From: an uncultured Bacilli bacterium
GTDB taxonomy: Bacteria; Bacillota_I; Bacilli_A; RFN20; CAG-826
Reading direction: 5' to 3'
NCBI GenBank assembly: GCA_934168325.1
Contig: CAKPNG010000009.1
Span: 1 to 48,652 of the forward strand
Length of the DNA stretch: 48,652 nucleotides
The stretch's first letter is position 1. Each line of letters starts with the position of its first letter. The notes below the pieces were generated by a model, which did no database searches, was not told the DNA's origin, and worked only from the letters and a program-made list of their open reading frames with translations. Positions 1 to 7,615 of this stretch are shown here, piece after piece. Position numbers and translations under genes: made by a program.

Positions 1-76
1 TGTTTTAATTAAACTACAAATAAATACGATAAGTCGTTATTTTTTAAAAACGGATTTAACAATTTAAATTAACCAA

Positions 77-96
77 TTATTATTAATTAATAATAA
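77..96. repeat. perfect 20-bp AT-only palindrome
   Basis: The segment 77-96 equals its own reverse complement (half-site TTATTATTAA). It contains no G or C, so it may be a weak hairpin, a cruciform-prone site or chance in AT-rich DNA. No U-rich tail follows it, so it is not called a terminator. Confidence 0.4.
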
Positions 97-122
97 GTAT
101 AAATATGAGTATAAATTAATTT

Positions 123-137
123 GTAACGACTTGTTAC
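123..137. promoter_or_regulatory. GTAAC-N5-GTTAC palindrome, candidate operator
   Basis: GTAAC at 123-127 and GTTAC at 133-137 form an inverted repeat with centres one helical turn apart. These are among the few G/C-containing words in the region. A mirror arrangement occurs at 333-347. Binding by a dimeric regulator is inference. Confidence 0.3.
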
Positions 138-332
138 TTTATTAATTTTTAATTGATTTATTTATTGATTAAATATTATTCAATTTAATAAAAATAATAT
201 AATTAATTATAAACTTAATAATTATCGAGCATTGCAATATATTTGTAAAATAGCAATGTCAATATATGACTAGAATAAATGTTATTAAATAATCCTATAT
301 AGAATTAATAATAAATATAGATAATTATTATT

Positions 333-358
333 GTTACGAAATGTAACTAAATAGTAAC
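333..358. promoter_or_regulatory. GTTAC-N5-GTAAC palindrome plus a third GTAAC, candidate operator
   Basis: GTTAC at 333-337 and GTAAC at 343-347 form a 15-base palindrome, and a further GTAAC lies at 354-358. The cluster directly precedes a TATAAT at 365-370, about 65-100 bases before the first gene. A regulator bound here would cover the expected -35 region. Function is inferred from position only. Confidence 0.3.
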
Positions 359-434
359 CATAAGTATAATTAACTTGAAAAGATATTTTATATAGTTAAT
401 AATTATATGCTTTTTATAGGGGGTTAATGATTAT

Positions 435-1136
435 ATGAAAAGAAAATTAATGTTAGGTTTATTATCCGCTGTTGGTGGATTAACTATTATTGGAAGTGGC
501 TTTAGTGCTTGGTATTTTGGAGATAACAATTTAGATGCAACAAAAAGCATTAATGCTAATGTTACACCTTTAGCTTCAGCTTTTGGAACTATTACACTAG
601 ATTCAACAGCAAATATTGAATTAATATTAGATCAAGGTGGTTATGCTAATATAGCAAACCATGATAAAGGTATATCATTTATTCAAGTAAGTGAGGGTGG
701 TGTTTCAAGCACATTTAATGGCAATTTAGGTGCACACTATGAAATTGAAGCAGGTGATTCATTAAATGCTAAAAATGCTAATTTAACTGCAACATTTGAA
801 TGTGTAGTAACTTTAAGAAAAGAATTTGCAACTTATCTTGATTTTAAAGACAGTTTTTATACTGGTGCATCCACAATAGGAACATTAGATGGCGCTAAAA
901 CTTTTAAAGTCAGTAAACCTATTACTTTTACAGAAAGCAAAGTTACTGAAGATATTAAATTTAATTTTAGTACTAGCGCTGAATTAGTAAATGATGCTCT
1001 TAAATATGTTGATGGTAAAAAACCACAAACAAAAGCTCAATTTGATGATTTATTTGCTTTAAATGATACAACAAATAAATATTTTGAAAATGTTTTGACA
1101 TTTACATATTCTTTAAATGTTAAGGAAGCAGCTTAA
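435..1136 (+). CDS. SipW-dependent exported protein, TasA/CalY-like (small component 1)
   Basis: This 233-residue protein starts with a positively charged, hydrophobic N-terminus that ends in G22-F-S-A-W-Y-F-G29. That matches the signal-peptide style of TasA/camelysin proteins, which SipW-type signal peptidases process. The mature part is beta-prone, with no cysteine cluster and no LPxTG anchor. Near the C-terminus the stretch KYVDGKKPQTKAQFDDL resembles YIDLSKKPTTKEKYEEL in the third gene of the cluster, so the two appear paralogous. By analogy with TasA it may be the main subunit of a surface or matrix fibre; this is inference. A dedicated SipW-type peptidase follows 71 bases later. AGGGGG at 418-423 precedes the ATG. 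The in-frame context rules out an ATG at 427, which is closed by a stop after three codons. Confidence 0.7.
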   Translation: MKRKLMLGLLSAVGGLTIIGSGFSAWYFGDNNLDATKSINANVTPLASAFGTITLDSTANIELILDQGGYANIANHDKGISFIQVSEGGVSSTFNGNLGAHYEIEAGDSLNAKNANLTATFECVVTLRKEFATYLDFKDSFYTGASTIGTLDGAKTFKVSKPITFTESKVTEDIKFNFSTSAELVNDALKYVDGKKPQTKAQFDDLFALNDTTNKYFENVLTFTYSLNVKEAA

Positions 1137-1207
1137 GTAATCATTTAATAAACAATAAAATATTTAAACTTATATATCTTATATAAATAGAAAGGGGGGT
1201 AATAACT

Positions 1208-2197
1208 ATGACTGGAAGTAGTCGCTTAATAGATGTCGCATTTTATGTAGCTTTATTCACTATTATTGGATTAGCTATTACTTTTTCCTTGCTATTTTTT
1301 CTTTATGCTCGATATAAAAGAAAACATATTAAATATGGACATGAAGATGAGAAATTATTAAAAGAATTAAAAAGAAAATATAAAAATATATTATCTAAGG
1401 ATGATCATGATTTAATTGATACTTATAATGATGATGATAAGTATCAATTAGAGTATGCTAATAGAGTTAAAAATGTTGAAACATTTTTATATAATCATCC
1501 AGATGTAGAGAAAAAAGATAAGATTAGATTAGCTAAATTATTAAATTTAGATGAAGAAAAAGAAAAAAGAAGAAAGAAAAGAAGTAGAATATATACAATT
1601 ATATTCTCTAGTATATTTGTATTAATTATTATCTTAATAGCTTCATTTAAATTAAATGGAGAATCATTTTATTTAGGTGATGAAACTTATATTGTCATTA
1701 AAACTGGTTCTATGGAAACAGTTAATGAAAAAAATAAATATATCAAAGAAAATAATTTAAATAATCAAATAACTCAATTTTCTTTAATTGGATTAAAGAA
1801 AATTGAAGAAGAAGATATTAAAGTATATGATGTAGTAGGATTTAAAAATGATGAAGGTGATATTATAGTTCACCGTATTATTAGAATTAATTATAATAGT
1901 GAAGAAAACAAGAATTATTATACATTCCAAGGGGATGTTAATAGTGCTAGTAATAAATATGAATTAGCAGTAAGTTATGATAAATTTGTTGGTAAATATA
2001 CTGGATTTAATAATTATGGATTAGGTGTACTTATTACTTATTTAAAAAGTAGTGCTGGAATAGTTGCTTTAAGTAGTTGTATATTCTTTTTAATTACATT
2101 TAATTATTCCGAAGATGCAATAGATAAAGAATATAAGAAACGTTTTAAATATGTTGCTGATGTCTATGATAATAATAAGAAATTAGGAGTAAATTAA
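1208..2197 (+). CDS. sipW: SipW-type signal peptidase I with an extra N-terminal membrane/charged domain
   Basis: Membrane serine peptidase that should remove signal peptides from the neighbouring exported proteins at the outer face of the membrane. The catalytic serine is S168 in the KTGSM motif. The general base is probably H222 in the VHRII motif, the Ser-His arrangement of ER/archaeal-type (SipW) enzymes rather than the Ser-Lys of ordinary LepB. A QGDVNSASN block follows. Hydrophobic segments lie at about residues 10-35, 127-148 and 275-297. The 329 residues are far longer than SipW itself (about 190). The surplus is an N-terminal membrane helix plus about 90 highly charged, probably cytoplasmic residues (36-126). 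An AAAGGGGGG Shine-Dalgarno sits at 1191-1199, 8 bases before the ATG. The gene lies between its presumed substrates, 1 base before the next gene. Confidence 0.82.
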   Translation: MTGSSRLIDVAFYVALFTIIGLAITFSLLFFLYARYKRKHIKYGHEDEKLLKELKRKYKNILSKDDHDLIDTYNDDDKYQLEYANRVKNVETFLYNHPDVEKKDKIRLAKLLNLDEEKEKRRKKRSRIYTIIFSSIFVLIIILIASFKLNGESFYLGDETYIVIKTGSMETVNEKNKYIKENNLNNQITQFSLIGLKKIEEEDIKVYDVVGFKNDEGDIIVHRIIRINYNSEENKNYYTFQGDVNSASNKYELAVSYDKFVGKYTGFNNYGLGVLITYLKSSAGIVALSSCIFFLITFNYSEDAIDKEYKKRFKYVADVYDNNKKLGVN

Positions 2198-2198
2198 A

Positions 2199-2867
2199 GT
2201 GAATATACGTAAGATTTTATATATATTTCTTCCTATTATTTCTTTATTAACTATTTTAGGTATTGGATTTTCTAGTTGGGCTTTTGGTCCTTTAGAAATT
2301 GAAAGTAAAAATCAATCAATAGACGTTAAAGTAGATAATAATATAACTAATGGTAAGTTACATTTAATTGAATCACCTGATTTAGTTGTTTTTAGTGAAG
2401 GTGTTGATAAAATTGAAGATTTAACCGATGGAATCGAGTTTTATCGTAAAAATATAGACACTGAATTAAATGAAGATGTTTATGTCAAAGATCCTTTATT
2501 AACAATAGATTATGAAATATTAGATGAAGAAGATTCTATAGATTATTTAAGTGAATTTTCTTTATTTATTAATATAGATCCAGAAAATAGTGGAGTAAAT
2601 TCATTAAAAAATTATATTGGATTAACTTCTAAATATAGTGATGCTGGAACTACTAATGGATTTGATTTTAAAAATAAGATTACTAAATTAAATAAAAATG
2701 AAATATATCCTTTAGGTGGATTTAGACTTCAAATTGATTTAAATGAAACTATTCAATATATAGATTTAAGTAAAAAACCAACAACAAAAGAAAAATATGA
2801 AGAATTATATAGCAAACTAAATACTCTTGAAAAATTGTATATACAAATATTATTTAGGATTAGTTAA
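2199..2867 (+). CDS. SipW-dependent exported protein, TasA/CalY-like (small component 2)
   Basis: This 222-residue protein begins at GTG 2199, one base after the sipW stop. Its Shine-Dalgarno TTAGGAG (2183-2189) lies inside the sipW 3' end, implying translational coupling. The signal peptide ends G23-F-S-S-W-A-F-G30, the same pattern as the first gene. The C-terminal YIDLSKKPTTKEKYEEL stretch mirrors the first gene's KYVDGKKPQTKAQFDDL, so the two small proteins are probably diverged paralogues. The mature region is acidic and beta-prone with no anchor motif. By analogy with the TasA-TapA pair it could be a minor or accessory fibre subunit, but that role is inferred only from position and signal type. 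Confidence 0.65.
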   Translation: MNIRKILYIFLPIISLLTILGIGFSSWAFGPLEIESKNQSIDVKVDNNITNGKLHLIESPDLVVFSEGVDKIEDLTDGIEFYRKNIDTELNEDVYVKDPLLTIDYEILDEEDSIDYLSEFSLFINIDPENSGVNSLKNYIGLTSKYSDAGTTNGFDFKNKITKLNKNEIYPLGGFRLQIDLNETIQYIDLSKKPTTKEKYEELYSKLNTLEKLYIQILFRIS

Positions 2868-2870
2868 AAG

Positions 2871-5453
2871 ATGAGTAAATGGATTAAAAGAATATTTTTA
2901 TTTATTGCAACCTTAGTTACTGGACTAAGTTCTTTTGGCTTATCTAGTTGGTATTTTTCTAAAACTCAAGAAATAGATAAGAAAATCGATAATTCTAATA
3001 ATAACGATGGTTATAAAATGGATGATATTGAAGAGAATTATCGATTTGGTAAAGCAGATGAAGAAAAACGATATACAATGTATTTCTTCCCAAGTGCTGC
3101 TTATATGTTTTTATATGGTAGATATTTAGAAGATGACCCTTTATATTATGGACCTCATTATTTACCTGAAGAAGAATTTGGTTATAAAGAAGTTTTAATT
3201 AATGAATCTGGTAATGTTTTAACTGATAAAGATGGTAATGCTTTATTTAAATTAAGTGAAAATACTGGCAAATATCAAAATGATGTTAATATTAATAGCA
3301 ATACAAGCTATGATGGCAGTTATAAATTATTTATTGATAAACATTTTAAAATTAGTAATATGACTGAATTAAGTTGTGATATTAGTAAGAAAGATAATAT
3401 TTATAAATTAAGCGAAAAAGAATATAAATACGAAAGAACTTGGGGATCGCCAACTGATATATTAACTGTTAAAGAAGATATTGAGCGATATAATGGTAAA
3501 AATTTACTTCCTTTAGATCGCTTTGGTTGTTGGGAAGATTCTTATTATTATGGAAATAGTGGTGATGAAAATGGTGCTAACGTTACTTTTAAAAATGATG
3601 AAAAAGCTAATTCATCTAATACTGGAAGATATTTACCAATTAAAATGACTGTATCTAACGCAATGTCAATTGATTTATTGAACAAAGTCATTGGTGATGT
3701 ATTTTCTTCAATGGGAAATAGTAGAGAGTGGTATAATTTTAGTTTTACTAACTGGACTTATGTTACTAAAAATAACGGTAGTTATTCTTATCCTTATGGT
3801 TGGAAAAATAATGATTCAACATCTGATAATTATAAACCAGTAGGTGAGGCTTTTAGCGCTAAAGATATTGATCGTTATTTTGATATATTTGAAGACTTAG
3901 AAAAATTTGCTGATGAAAATAAAGTTATTAGATTATTTCCTTTATTTTCTAATGGTAAAAATTATGATGCTAGTAGTTATACTGATGGTGGCGGAGATTG
4001 TTTTAAATTAATTGCTGATTATAAAGATACTAATAAGAATAAAACTTATAAATATTTTATGCCATCTAGTGAAAGAATTCATGATGGTAGCGGTAATTTT
4101 TCAGGCACTAGTATTTCTAATAGCAATGTGCGTTATTATACTTATAATTATTTAAAACTTAGTAAGAACCACAAATATAATTCATTGAATATCGATATGA
4201 CCTGGACTAGATATTGGGCGAGAAATTGGGACGAGAAGTGGTATAAAATATATTCTTTTGATTTTAGTTATATTAATAATGAACTCATTAATAAATATGG
4301 AGATGGTCTGTATAATTTCTATTTGTTCCAAGCTAATATCGAGCATAGCCGAATAAGAAAAATAAGTTATGATAATTTTTATAATAAAATTAAAACAGCG
4401 GCAATTGACGAAAATGGATTCGAATCATTAAAAGGCAAATTTATTGAATTTCTCAATATGCCTGATTTAATTAAAAACTATAGTGGAGCTTCAAGTCCAT
4501 ATGATGCTTCTCCTGTTATATTTGCATTTGAAAAAATTACTGATCCTAAGATTATTGATAATGTTGATATTAAGGGTGAAGGTAGTAATTTAACTTATGA
4601 ATTTATTGGTAAATTAGATGATTATATTACAGAAAAATCAGTTAATGCTCATGGATTTACTAGATTATCATCACCAATTCATGGAAGAAAATTAGTTGGT
4701 GAATCTTACACTTATTCTGATAACTTAAATAAAATGAATCCTTATACATATATTGCTAAAAATGTTAATTTTATGAATGCTAAAACTAATTATTTTATTA
4801 TAGCTTTTAGTGATGTTTATATTAGTAATGTTAATATTAAAATTGAAAATAAAAATTATAGTAGTGTTGTAGTTAATCCTACAATAGATGAAGCCAATAA
4901 TTATACTTATAATCCTGAAGATTTATTTGTCAACGCAAGTGAATATATTAAAAGAGTTACTTTCTCCGCTGAAGGTGTTAATAATTATGGTGTTCTTACT
5001 TTTAATAATGATGATTTTAAAGGAGTATACGATATTTTATTAATGTATGAAGGTAATAATACATTAAGTTTATATTTTTATCGACATACAAATTTATTCT
5101 TAAAAATATTTAGTAATGATTTGACTAGTTATCATGATAATTTCTTACTTCATGATGAAAATGTTTTAACCGATACTAAATTAATCTTTAAAAAGAAATA
5201 TTTCTTAGGATTAACCATGAATAAAGATGATAAAAACGGTATGAATAACTTAGAAAATCAAACATTAGAAGAAGCTATTACAAGTTATGTTGAAACCGTT
5301 AAAGGAGCTGGCTATGATTTAACTAAGGTTAGAGTAATAGATCACGTTACTAAAACTGTCGTAGCTAAATTTATTTCTAAAAATGGATCTTACGAACTAG
5401 AATGTAATCAAAAGATATATAAAAATTACGTATTTTATTTATCAATTGAATAA
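2871..5453 (+). CDS. large SipW-dependent exported protein (860 residues), function unknown
   Basis: The N-terminus has the same hydrophobic signal ending, here G23-L-S-S-W-Y-F-S30, so this is a probable third substrate of the upstream SipW-type peptidase. The rest is very rich in Tyr, Asn and Asp with scattered Trp and few cysteines. I do not recognise a domain, and there is no C-terminal sortase motif or membrane anchor. The gene starts 3 bases after the previous stop, behind a weak AGGAT, so it is the last gene of the four-gene unit. A 234-base intergenic region follows. Size and position suggest a tip adhesin or large matrix protein attached to the smaller TasA-like subunits. That is speculation; what the sequence shows is export and co-transcription. 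Confidence 0.6.
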   Translation: MSKWIKRIFLFIATLVTGLSSFGLSSWYFSKTQEIDKKIDNSNNNDGYKMDDIEENYRFGKADEEKRYTMYFFPSAAYMFLYGRYLEDDPLYYGPHYLPEEEFGYKEVLINESGNVLTDKDGNALFKLSENTGKYQNDVNINSNTSYDGSYKLFIDKHFKISNMTELSCDISKKDNIYKLSEKEYKYERTWGSPTDILTVKEDIERYNGKNLLPLDRFGCWEDSYYYGNSGDENGANVTFKNDEKANSSNTGRYLPIKMTVSNAMSIDLLNKVIGDVFSSMGNSREWYNFSFTNWTYVTKNNGSYSYPYGWKNNDSTSDNYKPVGEAFSAKDIDRYFDIFEDLEKFADENKVIRLFPLFSNGKNYDASSYTDGGGDCFKLIADYKDTNKNKTYKYFMPSSERIHDGSGNFSGTSISNSNVRYYTYNYLKLSKNHKYNSLNIDMTWTRYWARNWDEKWYKIYSFDFSYINNELINKYGDGLYNFYLFQANIEHSRIRKISYDNFYNKIKTAAIDENGFESLKGKFIEFLNMPDLIKNYSGASSPYDASPVIFAFEKITDPKIIDNVDIKGEGSNLTYEFIGKLDDYITEKSVNAHGFTRLSSPIHGRKLVGESYTYSDNLNKMNPYTYIAKNVNFMNAKTNYFIIAFSDVYISNVNIKIENKNYSSVVVNPTIDEANNYTYNPEDLFVNASEYIKRVTFSAEGVNNYGVLTFNNDDFKGVYDILLMYEGNNTLSLYFYRHTNLFLKIFSNDLTSYHDNFLLHDENVLTDTKLIFKKKYFLGLTMNKDDKNGMNNLENQTLEEAITSYVETVKGAGYDLTKVRVIDHVTKTVVAKFISKNGSYELECNQKIYKNYVFYLSIE

Positions 5454-5488
5454 ATTTAAATATTATCGATTTTGTCAATATAAAAAAA

Positions 5489-5502
5489 TGTAAGCGTTTA
5501 CA
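5489..5502. promoter_or_regulatory. cre-like palindrome TGTAAGCGTTTACA
   Basis: The 14-base word matches the general CcpA catabolite-response element form TGNAANCGNNNNCA and is also compatible with other LacI-family operators. It lies 38 bases upstream of a second similar box and upstream of the phnD promoter. Direct match seen; the binding protein is inferred. Confidence 0.5.
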
Positions 5503-5513
5503 ATAAAAAAATA

Positions 5514-5542
5514 TTTACAAATAAAATGTAAGTATTTACAAT
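5514..5542 (+). promoter_or_regulatory. candidate phnD promoter with embedded operator
   Basis: TTTACA (5514-5519), 17 bases, then TACAAT (5537-5542) forms a sigma-A type promoter. The palindrome TGTAAGTATTTACA (5527-5540) overlaps its spacer and -10. That palindrome differs from the upstream cre-like box only by TA in place of CG. A protein bound here would block polymerase, so repression is the likely mode. Confidence 0.5.
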
Positions 5543-5598
5543 TAAAGGCATGAGAAGACAAAAGTCAAATATTATTAAATTAAATTTGATTACTTATT

Positions 5599-5621
5599 AA
5601 GGGGGATTAACCCCTTTTTTT
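5599..5621 (+). terminator. intrinsic terminator/attenuator ahead of phnD
   Basis: AAGGGG (5599-5604), loop GATTAA, CCCCTT (5611-5616), then a continued T-run. It could end transcription of the SipW operon. It lies downstream of the candidate phnD promoter, so it could equally attenuate the phn operon. Further alternative pairings follow: CCTT at 5626-5629 can pair with AAGG at 5638-5641, and that AAGG can instead pair with CCTT at 5650-5653. Confidence 0.65.
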
Positions 5622-5687
5622 GTTGCCTTTTCAGGTGAAGGTATTAAGTCCTTTACATAATGAAAAAACTTTTAGGGAGAGAAAAAA

Positions 5688-6794
5688 ATGAAAAAAAGTT
5701 TATGTTTATGTGCTACTTTAGCTGCTTTAATGATTTGTGGTGGTGCTACTAGCTGTGGAAAAGAAGACACTAAGAGTACTATTAAGATTCAATTCGTTCC
5801 ATCAAATGATGCAGGTACATTAGGTACTCTTGCAAAAAGACTTGAACCAGTATTACACGAGATTACTCCAGAATATAATTATGATATCTCTGTTGGTACT
5901 AGTTATAGTGCTACAACTGAAGCTTTATTATCAGATCAAATTGATATTGGTTTCTTAACTGCTTCAGGTTATGCTCAAGTTACATTACAAAATAAAGGTA
6001 AAGTTGAAGTTTTATTAACCAGTGTTAGAAAAGGTTATAAAGTTCAAGTTGAAGATTATGTTGATGATGTTAAAAAACAAATGCAAGCTATGAATGGTGA
6101 GATTGAAGGTTATAAATATTTAGGCGAACAATCAGACAAAGATGTAAACTGGTATACTTCACAATTATCTGTTGGCAATGCTTATTATAAAGATGCTAAT
6201 AAAGATGGTAAAATCGATGTTTTAGATTTAGCTGGTTTAAAAATTGGTAGAATGGGTGCTACTAGTGGTGCTGGTTATTTAAGACCATTAAAATATCTTA
6301 ACGATATGGGAATGAGCATGGTTGATCAAACAACTTATGATAAAGCTTCAGCAGATGAAAAGAAAAAGATGATTATTGGTGTTGAACAAACAGATTACGG
6401 TTCAGCTTTCAATAATACTCAAGATGGTGTTATCGCTGGTTTCTGGGGATTCACTGATGTTAGATACGCTCAAGGCTATGTAAAAGATGGAAGTGCATAT
6501 TTTGGAAAAGAAGAAGCTTTTACAAAAACTAAAGTTATCGCTATCACAGATGGTATTTATAATGATACAATTTCAGCAAGAAGTAGCTTAGAAGCTAGTA
6601 AAAAAGAAGCTGTTATGAAAGCATTTAAAACTGCTGTTACTATGACTGAAAAAATTGAAGGAACTGATATGTCACCAAAAGATGTTCTTTATAAAGTTTA
6701 TTCACATACTGGATATACTGAAGCTAAAGATAGTGATTTCGAAGGTGAAAGAGAATTCTATCAATATTGTGTTGACCACGATTTAATTAAATAA
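5688..6794 (+). CDS. phnD: PhnD-family substrate-binding lipoprotein of an ABC importer
   Basis: Extracytoplasmic solute receptor for the PhnC-PhnE-PhnE transporter encoded next. It has a lipoprotein signal with the lipobox ending at C23 (GATSC), so it would be lipid-anchored outside the membrane. The mature part has the periplasmic-binding-protein look of PhnD: a 'GYAQVTLQNKGKVEVL' segment and a 'DLAGLKIGRMGATSGAGYLRPLKYL' segment. Unusually, residues 169-180 form a textbook EF-hand/dockerin calcium loop (D169, N171, D173, G174, D177, D180) just before the DLAGLKIG strand. Family members bind phosphonate, phosphite or phosphate, and the mycoplasma relative p37/Cypl binds thiamine phosphate, so the ligand is uncertain. 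AGGGAGAG at 5674-5681 is the ribosome site. Confidence 0.85.
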   Translation: MKKSLCLCATLAALMICGGATSCGKEDTKSTIKIQFVPSNDAGTLGTLAKRLEPVLHEITPEYNYDISVGTSYSATTEALLSDQIDIGFLTASGYAQVTLQNKGKVEVLLTSVRKGYKVQVEDYVDDVKKQMQAMNGEIEGYKYLGEQSDKDVNWYTSQLSVGNAYYKDANKDGKIDVLDLAGLKIGRMGATSGAGYLRPLKYLNDMGMSMVDQTTYDKASADEKKKMIIGVEQTDYGSAFNNTQDGVIAGFWGFTDVRYAQGYVKDGSAYFGKEEAFTKTKVIAITDGIYNDTISARSSLEASKKEAVMKAFKTAVTMTEKIEGTDMSPKDVLYKVYSHTGYTEAKDSDFEGEREFYQYCVDHDLIK

Positions 6795-6832
6795 TTAAAA
6801 TATAAATAAATAAAAAAAGAAAAAGGATAATT

Positions 6833-7615
6833 ATGATAAAGTTTGACCATGTTGATAAGATATATCCTAATGGATATAAAGCATTAGATGATGTTAGTTT
6901 AACTGTTAATGATGGTGATTTTTTATGTATTATTGGTTTATCTGGAGCTGGTAAATCCACATTAATACGTACTATCAATAAAATGCATGATATTCAACAT
7001 GGTCAACTTATCGTTAATGATGTTGATATTAGTAAAATAAAAGGTAAAAAACTTAGAGAACTTAGAAAAAATATCGGTATGATATTCCAATCTTTTAACT
7101 TAGTTAAAAGAAGTAGTGTTTATAAAAATGTTTTAAGTGGAAGAGTTGGTTACCATAATACATTTGAAAATTTATTCAATATCTATTCTAAAAAAGAGAA
7201 GATGCTTGCGTTACAATCTTTAGATAAGTTAGGTATTTTAGATAAAGCTTTTGTTAGAGCTGATCAATTAAGTGGAGGTCAACAACAACGTGTTGCCCTT
7301 GCTAGAGCTTTAACGCAAGAACCTTCAATCATCTTAGCTGATGAACCAGTTGCTAGTCTTGATCCTGTCACTACTTTAAGTGTTATGGATGACTTTAAAC
7401 GTATTAATAAAGATTATCATATTACAATTGTTGCTAATATGCATCACGTTGATTTAGCACTTAAATACGCAACTAGAGTTATTGGAATTAGGCAAGGTAA
7501 GATTGTATTTGATGGATTACCTAGTGAAGTTAATGATGATGTTTTACTTAATATTTATGGACGTGCTTTAAAACATAGTGAAAAATTAGGAGATGTAGAT
7601 ACTAATGAAAAATAA
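6833..7615 (+). CDS. phnC: PhnC-type ABC transporter ATPase
   Basis: Cytoplasmic ATP-hydrolysing subunit of the importer. The Walker A motif GLSGAGKST is at residues 35-43. The ABC signature LSGGQQQRVALARAL is near residue 145-160, and the Walker B ILADEPVASLDP follows. The length of 260 residues fits the PhnC family. It starts 38 bases after phnD with an AAAGGA ribosome site and overlaps the start of the first permease gene by 11 bases, showing operon structure. The energised substrate is whatever the PhnD-like receptor binds, which the sequence does not fix. Confidence 0.9.
   Translation: MIKFDHVDKIYPNGYKALDDVSLTVNDGDFLCIIGLSGAGKSTLIRTINKMHDIQHGQLIVNDVDISKIKGKKLRELRKNIGMIFQSFNLVKRSSVYKNVLSGRVGYHNTFENLFNIYSKKEKMLALQSLDKLGILDKAFVRADQLSGGQQQRVALARALTQEPSIILADEPVASLDPVTTLSVMDDFKRINKDYHITIVANMHHVDLALKYATRVIGIRQGKIVFDGLPSEVNDDVLLNIYGRALKHSEKLGDVDTNEK

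Larger units (their letters stand above)
1..434. other. AT-rich upstream region of the SipW locus, no gene seen
   Basis: No open reading frame of plausible length and no RNA gene is recognisable here. The region is almost entirely A and T. It holds an all-AT perfect 20-base palindrome at 77-96 and two 15-base palindromes built from GTAAC/GTTAC words (123-137 and 333-347). It also holds a possible -10 hexamer TATAAT at 365-370 and a purine-rich AGGGGG at 418-423 that serves the first exported-protein gene. Most likely it is the regulatory region of the SipW operon. The gene to the left lies outside the window. Confidence 0.5.

Noticed and set aside
1..434. Replication origin or DnaA-box cluster in the AT-rich left end
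   Set aside because: No TTATCCACA-like boxes were found and no dnaA or dnaN lies nearby.
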